Part shown: positions 1-6,492 of the stretch, in pieces
Layout of the letters: every line of letters begins with the position of its first letter
Position numbering within the stretch: the stretch's first letter is position 1
Assembly (NCBI GenBank): GCA_964526565.1
Contig: CAZGMC010000095.1
Location: 1-16,074 of the forward strand
DNA length: 16,074 bases
Source: CAZGMC01 sp964526565
GTDB lineage: Bacteria; Pseudomonadota; Alphaproteobacteria; DSM-16000; Inquilinaceae
Direction: 5' to 3'
The notes under the pieces: generated by a model
Told to the model about the DNA's origin: nothing
Seen by the model: the letters and a program-made list of their open reading frames with translations, nothing else
Database searches by the model: none
Program-made: the position numbers and the translations under genes

Positions 1-677
1 GGCTTGCCGGCCTCGACGCCGAACCCGTTGACAATGTTGAGCACGCCCGGCGGCAGCAGGTCGGCGATCAGCTCGGCCAGCACCATGATGCTCATCGGCG
101 TCTGCTCGGCCGGCTTCAGCACGACGCAGTTGCCCGCCGCCAGCGCCGGCGCCAGCTTCCACGTCGCCATCAGCAGCGGGAAGTTCCACGGGATGATCTG
201 GGCGACCACGCCCAGCGGCTCATGGAAGTGATAGGCGATCGTGTTCTCGTCGATCTCGCTGATGCCGCCCTCCTGGGCGCGGACGCAGCCGGCGAAATAG
301 CGGAAGTGGTCGACGGCCAGGGGCAGGTCGGCGGCGGTCGTCTCGCGCACCGGCTTGCCGTTGTCCAGCGTCTCGACCAGCGCCAGCATCGACAGGTGCT
401 CTTCGATCCGGTCGGCGATCCGGTTGAGGATCACGGCACGCTGCGCCGCCGAGGTGCGGCCCCAGGCGTCCTTGGCCGCATGGGCCGCATCAAGCGCCGC
501 CTCGACGTCCGCGGCGGTCGAACGGGCGATCTCGCACAGCGGCTTGCCGGTGACGGGGCTGAGGTTGGTGAAATACTCGCCGGTCTTGGGCGCGACCCAG
601 CCGCCACCGATGAAGTTGTCGTACCGCTTGCGCAACGTTATCTTGCTGGCGATGGTTTCCAGGGCCTGGTGCAGCAT
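1..677 (-). CDS. exaC: ExaC-type NAD-dependent aldehyde dehydrogenase (N-terminal part, cut by window edge)
   Basis: The first 225 residues are inside the window. They match the N-terminal, NAD-binding half of an aldehyde dehydrogenase of the ExaC/AldB (acetaldehyde) type, which oxidises acetaldehyde to acetate in the cytoplasm. Visible landmarks are the start region with YDNFIGGGWVAP (residues 19-30), the segment HFRYFAGCVRAQEGG (124-138), IIPWNFP (161-167) and VVLKPAEQTP (185-194), whose lysine and glutamate contact NAD in this family. The catalytic glutamate and cysteine would lie beyond base 1 and cannot be checked. The ATG at 677 has a GGAGG site nine bases upstream, which fixes the start. 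The gene is divergent from the ErbR-like regulator, an arrangement reminiscent of the exa locus of P. aeruginosa, where ExaC follows a PQQ ethanol dehydrogenase. Whether exaA/exaB homologues lie further left is unknown. Family assignment is firm; substrate is inferred. Confidence 0.92.
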   Translation of the reverse strand, partial: MLHQALETIASKITLRKRYDNFIGGGWVAPKTGEYFTNLSPVTGKPLCEIARSTAADVEAALDAAHAAKDAWGRTSAAQRAVILNRIADRIEEHLSMLALVETLDNGKPVRETTAADLPLAVDHFRYFAGCVRAQEGGISEIDENTIAYHFHEPLGVVAQIIPWNFPLLMATWKLAPALAAGNCVVLKPAEQTPMSIMVLAELIADLLPPGVLNIVNGFGVEAGK

Positions 678-1035
678 GGCGTCGCTCCTCCGCTGTGTTT
701 GGCAAGTTCATGGCCGAATTATTGGGCACAGCGTAACAAAACGGCACCTGCATGGCCATCAGCCCGACGACGTGTTTTGGGATGCATACGCCACCGACAC
801 TTTGGACTCGATACCTGCGTATCGGTGGGTCAGTCAGCCCGAACTGCGCGCCGGCATGCAACTGCTGTTGGTCCCCGCGCCGCGCGTCCGGCAGCGGGGG
901 ACGAGCCGTCGCCCCAAAGATTGCGTGACCGCGACGACGGGAGTACGGTAACGGGGGAATTGGCGGCTGTACCGTCACCTGCAGATGGTTTCACAACGCA
1001 CCCGTGCGGGTGCGGGCGTCGCGGTGATGTTCTCC
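678..1035. promoter_or_regulatory. Divergent intergenic region between exaC and the ErbR-like regulator
   Basis: This stretch separates two divergent genes and should carry both promoters. I see no convincing coding sequence. It is less GC-rich around 705-760 (on the exaC side) than its surroundings. Two nested inverted repeats lie at 791-828 and are listed separately. No clear -35/-10 pair or sigma-54 element could be recognised on either strand. Confidence 0.5.
791..828. repeat. Nested inverted repeats in the exaC/erbR intergenic region (candidate operator)
   Basis: An inner palindrome CGATAC-N4-GTATCG occupies 809-824. An outer pair, CCACCGA (791-797) and TCGGTGG (822-828), shares bases 822-824 with the inner right arm, so only one of the two hairpins could form at a time. 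NarL/LuxR-type regulators bind short inverted repeats, so this is a reasonable candidate site for the adjacent regulator. No functional evidence is available. Confidence 0.35.
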
Positions 1036-1731
1036 ATGCTTGACCGGCTCGACGTCCTGATCGCGGACGATCATCCGCTGTTCCGGGAAGCCCTGATCGA
1101 CGTGGTGAGACAGATCTGCCGTGAGCACCGCTGCATGGAAGCGTGCAGCCTGCAGGAGGCGGTGGCGGCGACCCGCGCCAACCCCGACTTCGACCTCATC
1201 CTGCTCGACCTGATCATGCCGGGCATGAACGGCGTCGCCGGGCTGGCCACGCTGCGGCACGAGGTGCCGGCCGTGCCGATCGTGGTCGTGTCGGCCACCA
1301 CCGAGCGGGCCGCCGTGCTGGAGGCGATCGGCCACGGCGCGATCGGCTACATCACCAAGACGTCGCCGCGCAGTGTCATGGTCCAGGCCCTGCTCCAGGT
1401 CCTGGCCGGGGGCATCTACCTGCCGCCCGAGGTCATGCGGCAATTCGATGCCGGGTCGGCAGCCGAGCCCGATCCGGCGGCCAGGGTGCCCCAGGATGCG
1501 CTGGCCAGCCTGACGCGCAAGCAGCTGCTGGTGCTGGAACGCCTGGTCCGCGGCGAGTCGAACAAGCAGATTGCCCGTGCCCTGTGCCTCGCCGAGCCGA
1601 CCGTGAAGGCCCACGTCTCGGCCATCCTGCGCAAGCTGAACGTGCGCAGCCGGGCCAACGCGATCGTTGCCTCGCGGGGCATCGACTTCAGGAGCCTGCG
1701 CCTTCCCGGCGACGGTGATCCCTCTTCGTGA
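1036..1731 (+). CDS. erbR: LuxR/NarL-family response regulator, AgmR/ErbR-like
   Basis: A receiver domain plus LuxR-type helix-turn-helix of 231 residues, close to the ~220 of AgmR/ErbR. The receiver has the acidic pair D11-D12 (LIADDHPLFREAL), phosphoacceptor D58 (LILLDLIMPGMNG), S86 and K108 (ITKTSP). The DNA-binding domain spans about residues 159-213, with TRKQLLVLER, GESNKQIA and TVKAHVSAILRKLNV. From memory, these strings closely match AgmR/ErbR, the regulator of ethanol and glycerol oxidation genes in Pseudomonas. I chose ATG 1036 because the receiver then begins where AgmR does and a GGTGA lies eight bases upstream; ATG 1027 and ATG 985 are in frame. Divergent from exaC and convergent with the histidine kinase, whose 3' end it overlaps by 44 bp. 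It probably receives phosphate from that kinase and may act on exaC; both are inferences. Confidence 0.9.
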   Translation: MLDRLDVLIADDHPLFREALIDVVRQICREHRCMEACSLQEAVAATRANPDFDLILLDLIMPGMNGVAGLATLRHEVPAVPIVVVSATTERAAVLEAIGHGAIGYITKTSPRSVMVQALLQVLAGGIYLPPEVMRQFDAGSAAEPDPAARVPQDALASLTRKQLLVLERLVRGESNKQIARALCLAEPTVKAHVSAILRKLNVRSRANAIVASRGIDFRSLRLPGDGDPSS

Positions 1732-3187
1732 GCAGGTGGGTGATGATCGCGCGCAGCGGCGCCGGCTTGACCGGCTTGTTGAGCATGCCATAGCCGCGCC
1801 GGCAGACGTCCTGGCGCAGGGCTGCGGACCGGTCGGCGGTGATCAGCATGGCCGGCACCCTGATCGGCAGCAGGGCCTGGACGGCCTCCAGGGCGTCGAG
1901 GCCGACCGGGCCTTCGGCCAGGTGATAGTCGGCGATGATCAGGTCGATGCCCCCGGACCAGGCCCGCGTGCGGGCGATCGCCTCGGCCGGGTCCGTCGCC
2001 GTCACCGCCCGGCAGCCCCAGGCACCGAGCAGTGTTTCCATGCCGGCCACGATCCGCGGGTCGTCGTCGATCACCAGGACGCGCACGCCGGCCAGGCTGG
2101 CCCCCGGCAGGGCCGCAGCGGCGGCCTGCAGGACCGGCGCCCGGCCGCCCGGTGTCAGGTCCAGGGGCACGTCGACGGCGAAGACGGTGCCGCGGCCGAG
2201 CCGTGAGCGGACGTGGACGGGGTGCTGCAGGATGCCGGCGATCCGGTCGACGATGGCCAGGCCCAACCCCAGGCCCTTCTCGCGGTCCGGCGGCGGCGGG
2301 CCGGCCTGCTGGAACTCCTCGAAGATCACGCCGAGCTTGTCGTCGGGAATGCCCGGCCCGGTATCCCAGACACCGATCCGCAGGACATCGCCGGCGCGCC
2401 GGCCGCCGAGCAGGACCCGGCCGGCCGGCGTGTAGCGGATCGCATTGCCCAGAAAGTTGCGGATGATGCGGCTGAGCAGCTGCGGGTCGCTGCGCAGCGT
2501 GGCGGTGCGGGGGACGCACCGGAACTGCAGGCGGCGGGCCCGGGCCACGCCGGCATGCTCTTCGGCCAGCTCCGAAAGCAGCGCATGGGCGCTGAACGAG
2601 CGGATGTCGGCCCGGACGATGCCGGCATCCAGCTTGGACATTTCCAGAAGCGCGTTGAGCAGGCCGTCGACGCCTTCGAGCGCGCTGCCGATGTTGGTCG
2701 CCAGCCCGCGGTTGCGCGGCGCCACCCGCCCTTCCAGCAGCGCCGCGACGAACAGCCGGGCGGCGTTCAGCGGCTGCAGCAGGTCATGGCTGATGGCGGC
2801 CAGGAACTTGGTCTTCGACAGGTTGGCCCGCTCGGCCTCGGTCTTGGCCTCCTGCATGGCCGCCTCGGCGGCGCGGCGGTCCGCATTCTCCTGCTGCAGC
2901 TGCTCGTTCAGCGCCTGCAGCTCGCGGTTTGTCGCGGCCAGGGCGGTCAGGGCGTTGCTGAGATCGGTGGTGCGGTCGCGGACGATCTGGCCCAGCGTGA
3001 CCGAGGTCTGGAACAACGAGAAGGCGGAGCCCTGCACGTCCATGCTGCGCTCCACCCGGTCCATCAGCACGGCGTTGATCTTGCGCAGCCGGGCATTCTC
3101 GCGCTCCAGCGCGGCGGGACGATCCTCGGCTGCGCCGACCGGATCGGACCGGGCCGATGTCCGCGACGAAGACGCGTCGGCGGCCAT
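1688..3187 (-). CDS. nahK: Hybrid sensor histidine kinase, NahK/ErcS'-like, without PAS domains
   Basis: A 499-residue hybrid kinase with no membrane segment and so probably cytoplasmic. Residues 1-25 are low-complexity; about 26-125 is predicted coiled coil, with no recognisable PAS or GAF sensor. The H-box holds the phosphoacceptor H134 in FLAAISHDLLQPLNAARLF (128-146), a sequence typical of NahK/ErcS' kinases. The ATPase has the N-box RNFLGNAIRYTPAG (243-256), G1 DTGPGIPDDK (275-284) and G2 GLGLGLAIVDR (305-315). A C-terminal receiver (about 368-490) has D374-D376, phosphoacceptor D420 (IIADYHL) and K471 (LNKPVKP). The start lies 11 bp after the FIST stop, with an AAGG site overlapping that stop, so the pair is an operon. 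The FIST protein probably supplies the sensory input. Most likely partner: the convergent ErbR-like regulator. Kinase identity is firm; the NahK assignment is moderately sure. Confidence 0.88.
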   Translation of the reverse strand: MAADASSSRTSARSDPVGAAEDRPAALERENARLRKINAVLMDRVERSMDVQGSAFSLFQTSVTLGQIVRDRTTDLSNALTALAATNRELQALNEQLQQENADRRAAEAAMQEAKTEAERANLSKTKFLAAISHDLLQPLNAARLFVAALLEGRVAPRNRGLATNIGSALEGVDGLLNALLEMSKLDAGIVRADIRSFSAHALLSELAEEHAGVARARRLQFRCVPRTATLRSDPQLLSRIIRNFLGNAIRYTPAGRVLLGGRRAGDVLRIGVWDTGPGIPDDKLGVIFEEFQQAGPPPPDREKGLGLGLAIVDRIAGILQHPVHVRSRLGRGTVFAVDVPLDLTPGGRAPVLQAAAAALPGASLAGVRVLVIDDDPRIVAGMETLLGAWGCRAVTATDPAEAIARTRAWSGGIDLIIADYHLAEGPVGLDALEAVQALLPIRVPAMLITADRSAALRQDVCRRGYGMLNKPVKPAPLRAIITHLLTKRDHRRREGAGS

Positions 3188-3198
3188 CGCCGGCGCCT

Positions 3199-4362
3199 TC
3201 AGGCATCAAAGCCGTGGGGCGACCCGATGGCCACGCCGGTCAGCGTCTGGTTGACGTGCATGGCATTGTACTGCTCTCCATAGGTGTTGAAGCCGACCAC
3301 GTTGTTGGCGGCCAGCAGCGCCGACACCGGGCCGACAAGGCGTTTCCGCTCGACCTCCAGGCGGCGCAGGATGCAGTCGCAGGCGATGATGATCTGCGGC
3401 GGGCCGATCTGGCGGCGGATGTCGGCCATGGTCGCGTCCAGGTTGTCGACGATGTCGATGCCCTGGGCCACCGTCAGCACGATGCCCTCGTCGATGGCGC
3501 AGAAGAAGGTCAGGCTGCCGTCCTTGTTGACCTTCTGGATCGAGCGGACGTAGTAGACGCCGCCGACCCGCACGACGACCGGATAGGCGGCGAAGATCAT
3601 CGGCGTCAGGCGGCCGACGTCGAGGCCGACCATGCGGGCATACTCCAACCCCGCCGGTTCGCCGTTGATCTCGGTGACGATGCGCGCCGTGGGCTCGGCG
3701 CCGGTCACCACCATCTTGCGATCGGTGCTGACGAAATGCTCGGTGCGGAACACAGTGAACGGGCAGCCGGTGGCGACCAGCAGCAGCACCGCCGCATCGG
3801 TGTGGAAGGCGCCGTCGAAGTACACGTGGGTGCGGCTGAAGCGCAGCTGGTCCCCGGCCGAGCCGCCGAACAGCGGCATGTCGTCCAGCGCCAGCGACAG
3901 GGCGCTGACCACCCATTCCTCGCGGCGCGACAGGCCGTCGATCAGCAGCAGGGCGAAGCTGTTGCCCTCGACCGGGAAGGCGGCGGTGCGTTCCAGCCGG
4001 GCCCGCGCCTCCGCCACCATCGGATGTCCCTGCAGCAGGTCGAACGACGACAGGTTGGCGATCGGCGCGGCGACGGCGGCAAAGTGCCGGCGGGGCAGGG
4101 CGATCGCGGTCAGACAGCCGCGACCATAGCCGTGCGGGGTGATCTCGCCGGCGGTGCTGCAGCCGATCACCAGGGTGTCGGCGAACGCGTCCGCCATGGC
4201 CGCGGCGACCGCCGGCAGGTCATGATCGGCGGAACAGAAGAACACCACGCAGCTGCTGTCGGCACCGCCGATCGCCGCATGGACCTCCGCCACAGCCTGG
4301 CCGGATGACGACGCTGTGGAAGACGCCTTGAGAACGTTTGCCGGCGCAGGGTATCCGTCCAT
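3199..4362 (-). CDS. nosP: FIST-domain sensor protein, NosP-like
   Basis: A soluble 387-residue protein with FIST_N followed by FIST_C. FIST_N signatures are VIGCSTAGEI (65-74), the LLLIDGLS segment (138-145) and FGGSAGD (165-171). FIST_C ends in IIACDCILRR (325-334) and GFNTYGEQ (357-364), then a short tail. FIST proteins are ligand-binding sensors; those encoded next to NahK kinases in Pseudomonas, Vibrio and Legionella (NosP) bind haem and respond to nitric oxide by altering kinase activity. This protein has histidines at 77, 93, 113, 179, 187, 209, 369 and 383; which, if any, binds haem cannot be decided here. No signal peptide or membrane segment is visible. It is the first gene of a two-gene operon with the hybrid kinase. 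Start codon ATG 4362 has only a weak ribosome site. Domain assignment is firm; haem/NO sensing is inferred from context. Confidence 0.88.
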   Translation of the reverse strand: MDGYPAPANVLKASSTASSSGQAVAEVHAAIGGADSSCVVFFCSADHDLPAVAAAMADAFADTLVIGCSTAGEITPHGYGRGCLTAIALPRRHFAAVAAPIANLSSFDLLQGHPMVAEARARLERTAAFPVEGNSFALLLIDGLSRREEWVVSALSLALDDMPLFGGSAGDQLRFSRTHVYFDGAFHTDAAVLLLVATGCPFTVFRTEHFVSTDRKMVVTGAEPTARIVTEINGEPAGLEYARMVGLDVGRLTPMIFAAYPVVVRVGGVYYVRSIQKVNKDGSLTFFCAIDEGIVLTVAQGIDIVDNLDATMADIRRQIGPPQIIIACDCILRRLEVERKRLVGPVSALLAANNVVGFNTYGEQYNAMHVNQTLTGVAIGSPHGFDA

Positions 4363-4658
4363 GGCCGCGAACCTTGGAGCCTCTACCCCACCAGTATCAG
4401 GGCGTTACCGTCAAAAAGCCCAGCACTTTCTCGTGGTCTTTCGGCGAGGCCACGACGAAAATCGCAATTCCCGCGAGTTTCATGATTGCCGGACGCGACA
4501 TTTCCCGTCATCCACCCGCGCCGTCGAAACACAAGACCGATCCTTGCGGCAGTGGAGATTCAAAATGGTGAACATGAAAATCATTCTTGTCAAGACGGAA
4601 ATCCTGAAGCGATCCGGGATCACGCAACGGATCGCCGCCCTCGCCCGGCCGCTGCCTC
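4363..4658. other. Intergenic region upstream of the FIST-kinase operon and downstream of murJ
   Basis: No coding sequence supported. The FIST-proximal half (to about 4480) should hold the operon promoter. It contains an imperfect inverted repeat, TCGTGG (4431-4436) with CCACGA (4450-4455), extendable to about ten pairs with one bulged base. The 4550-4605 part is comparatively AT-rich. A hairpin near murJ is listed separately. Confidence 0.4.
4609..4635 (-). terminator. Candidate terminator hairpin downstream of murJ
   Basis: A perfect eight-base inverted repeat, GCGATCCG (4609-4616) and CGGATCGC (4628-4635), with an 11-base loop, begins 23 bases after the murJ stop. In the murJ direction it is followed by TTCAGGATTT, which is only moderately U-rich, so a factor-independent terminator is possible but weak. 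Confidence 0.35.
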
Positions 4659-6221
4659 TCACGCCGCGCGGCGGCGGAGCAGCCGGACCATGTCGCCCAG
4701 GCGGGCGGCGCCGATCAGGTGCACCAGGCCGAAATAGACCGTCGCGCCGGCAGCAATCAGCAGGACCAGGGCGGCGGCGGCGACCGGCAGGTGCCCGGCC
4801 AGGGGCTCGGCCAGGGCGGCGGCGATGCCCCACAGCACCACGCCGAATCCGGCGGTGGCCGCCAGCAGCCGCGGCAGGCGGGTGCGCAGGCGCGGGTCGA
4901 GCACCAGGAAGCCGCGGCGGCGCAGGCCGCGCGCCAGCAGGCCGGCGTTGAGCCAGGCGGTCAGGCCGGTCGCCAGCGCGATGCCGACATGGCCGATCCA
5001 CCAGATCAGCGACAGGCTCAGCGCCACATTGGCGGCGGTGCAGACCACCGCCACCCGCACCGGGCTGGCCGTGTCCTGCCGCGCGAAGTACACCGTGGAC
5101 AGCACCTTGACCAGGATGTAGGCGGGGATGCCGACGGCATAGGCGGCCACCGCCCAGGCCGTGGCCACGGTCTCGCCGGGGCCGAAGGCGCCGCGCTCGA
5201 ACAGTACCGTCACGATCGGCGCCGGCACCACGATCAGCGCCATGGCCGCCGGCAGCGCCAGCAGCAGCCCGAACTCGATCGCCCGGTTCTGGGTGGCCAT
5301 GGCGGCATGGTTGCTGCCGTCGGCGCCGCCCGCCGTCACCTGCCGCGACAGCAGCGGCAGCACCGCCGTGCCGATGGCGATGCCGATCACGCCGAGCGGC
5401 AGCTGGTACAGGCGGTCGGCATAATACAGGTAACTGATCGCCCCGGTCGGCAGCAGCGAGGCCAGCAGGATGTCGATGAAGATGTTGATCTGCATGACGC
5501 CGGCGCCGATCGCCCCCGGCCCCATCAGGCGCAGCAGCCGGACGATGCGCGGCGTGAAGCGCGGCCGCGGCAGGCGCAGCGCATAGCCGGCCCGCCGGCA
5601 CGCCTCGGCCAGCATCAGCAGCTGCAGGGCGCCGGCCGCGGCGACGCCGTAGGACAGCGCGTGGCCCGGCGTCGCCACGTACGGCGTCAGGCACAGCAGC
5701 GCCGCGATCAGCGTGGCGTTGAACAGGATCGGCGCGGCGGCGAACGGGGCGAACCGGTCGACGGAGTTCAGCACCCCGCCCATCAGCGCCACCAGTGACA
5801 TCATCATCAGGTAGGGGAAGGTGATGCGGGCGAACTCGACGGCCGGGTCGAACTTGTCCGGCTGGTCGACGAAGCCCGGCGCGATCACCGGCACGATGAA
5901 CGGCATGGCCACCACCGCCGCCACCGTCAGCGGCACCAGCACGCCGACCATGGCGGCCAGCGCCTCCTCGGCGAAGGCCCTGGCTGCCGGCCGGCCGCGC
6001 CGCTCCAGCTCGGCCGAGAACAGCGGCACGAAGGCGACGCTGAAGGCGCCCTCGGCGAACAGCCGGCGGAACAGGTTGGGCAGCTTCAGCGCCACGAAGA
6101 ACGCGTCGGCCACCGGCCCGGCGCCGAGGATGGCCGCGGTCAGCACGTCGCGGACGAACCCGGCCACCCGGCTGACCATGGTCAGCCCGCCGACGGTGGC
6201 AATGGCACGGATCAGAGGCAT
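4659..6221 (-). CDS. murJ: Lipid II flippase MurJ
   Basis: A 520-residue polytopic membrane protein of the MOP superfamily MurJ/MviN group (about 14 membrane helices expected). It moves the peptidoglycan precursor lipid II across the inner membrane. With the ATG at 6221, residues R18, R24, D39, R52 and R270 fall in the same numbered positions and contexts as the charged residues known to be essential in E. coli MurJ: TMVSRVAGFVRD, ADAFFVALKLPNLFRR and YYADRLYQLP. This register is the main reason for choosing that start over in-frame ATG 6266 or TTG 6290, as no good ribosome site is visible for any of them. Signature segments LFAEGAFSVAFVP and GVIGIAIGTAVLP are intact. The gene stands alone; the divergent neighbour is the hydroxylase gene. 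No truncation seen. Confidence 0.96.
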   Translation of the reverse strand: MPLIRAIATVGGLTMVSRVAGFVRDVLTAAILGAGPVADAFFVALKLPNLFRRLFAEGAFSVAFVPLFSAELERRGRPAARAFAEEALAAMVGVLVPLTVAAVVAMPFIVPVIAPGFVDQPDKFDPAVEFARITFPYLMMMSLVALMGGVLNSVDRFAPFAAAPILFNATLIAALLCLTPYVATPGHALSYGVAAAGALQLLMLAEACRRAGYALRLPRPRFTPRIVRLLRLMGPGAIGAGVMQINIFIDILLASLLPTGAISYLYYADRLYQLPLGVIGIAIGTAVLPLLSRQVTAGGADGSNHAAMATQNRAIEFGLLLALPAAMALIVVPAPIVTVLFERGAFGPGETVATAWAVAAYAVGIPAYILVKVLSTVYFARQDTASPVRVAVVCTAANVALSLSLIWWIGHVGIALATGLTAWLNAGLLARGLRRRGFLVLDPRLRTRLPRLLAATAGFGVVLWGIAAALAEPLAGHLPVAAAALVLLIAAGATVYFGLVHLIGAARLGDMVRLLRRRAA

Positions 6222-6294
6222 GAGATCGTCTACCGAACCCGGCCGGGCAAAGGGAAGACTCCGCATTGTGCGCCGTGGCCGAAGCCACAACCGA

Positions 6295-6357
6295 GGCGTC
6301 CTTATTCTCGATTCGGGCCGTTTCGTTCAATAAGGACGCCCTGCCGGCCCCCTTATT
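6295..6357. repeat. 12-bp perfect inverted repeat with a third half-site (candidate operator)
   Basis: GGCGTCCTTATT at 6295-6306 is perfectly complementary to AATAAGGACGCC at 6329-6340 (reading 6306 back to 6295), with 22 bases between the arms. A further CCTTATT lies at 6351-6357, forming a second seven-base inverted pair with the AATAAGG core at 6329-6335. The array sits between divergent genes in an AT-rich pocket of a GC-rich genome. It could be an operator for either gene, or a hairpin in the murJ 5' leader. Function unknown. Confidence 0.6.
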
Positions 6358-6481
6358 AAACGAACTGAGAACATGGCGCCATGGCGGTGGCCCTCGGCCG
6401 GGCAGCCGGCATTGACGGGCCGGCACCCGGCGGCAATGTTAGCGAGGCGCTGCCGTCTCGGCAGCGGACTGAAGCACGGGC

Positions 6482-6487
6482 AAGGGG
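6482..6487 (+). promoter_or_regulatory. Ribosome binding site deciding the hydroxylase start
   Basis: AAGGGG lies five bases before a GTG at 6493. It supports GTG 6493 over the in-frame ATG at 6373, whose extra 40 residues resemble no part of the family. Confidence 0.6.
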
Positions 6488-6492
6488 CACGC

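Larger units (their letters stand above)
6222..6492. promoter_or_regulatory. Divergent promoter region between murJ and the molybdenum hydroxylase gene
   Basis: No gene is supported here: open frames continue upstream of both chosen starts but lack family similarity. The stretch around 6300-6360 is much more AT-rich than its surroundings and carries the inverted repeat array listed separately. A possible -10 for the hydroxylase gene is TATTAA at 6354-6359, without a good -35. Confidence 0.45.

Noticed and set aside
222..1043. A 273-codon plus-strand open frame over the aldehyde dehydrogenase start and the intergenic region
   Set aside because: Its first half is antisense to exaC and the rest crosses the promoter region; composition and content are not protein-like.
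4562..4660. Possible small plus-strand peptide starting at ATG 4565 in the murJ/FIST gap
   Set aside because: No convincing ribosome site, and it runs straight into sequence antisense to murJ.
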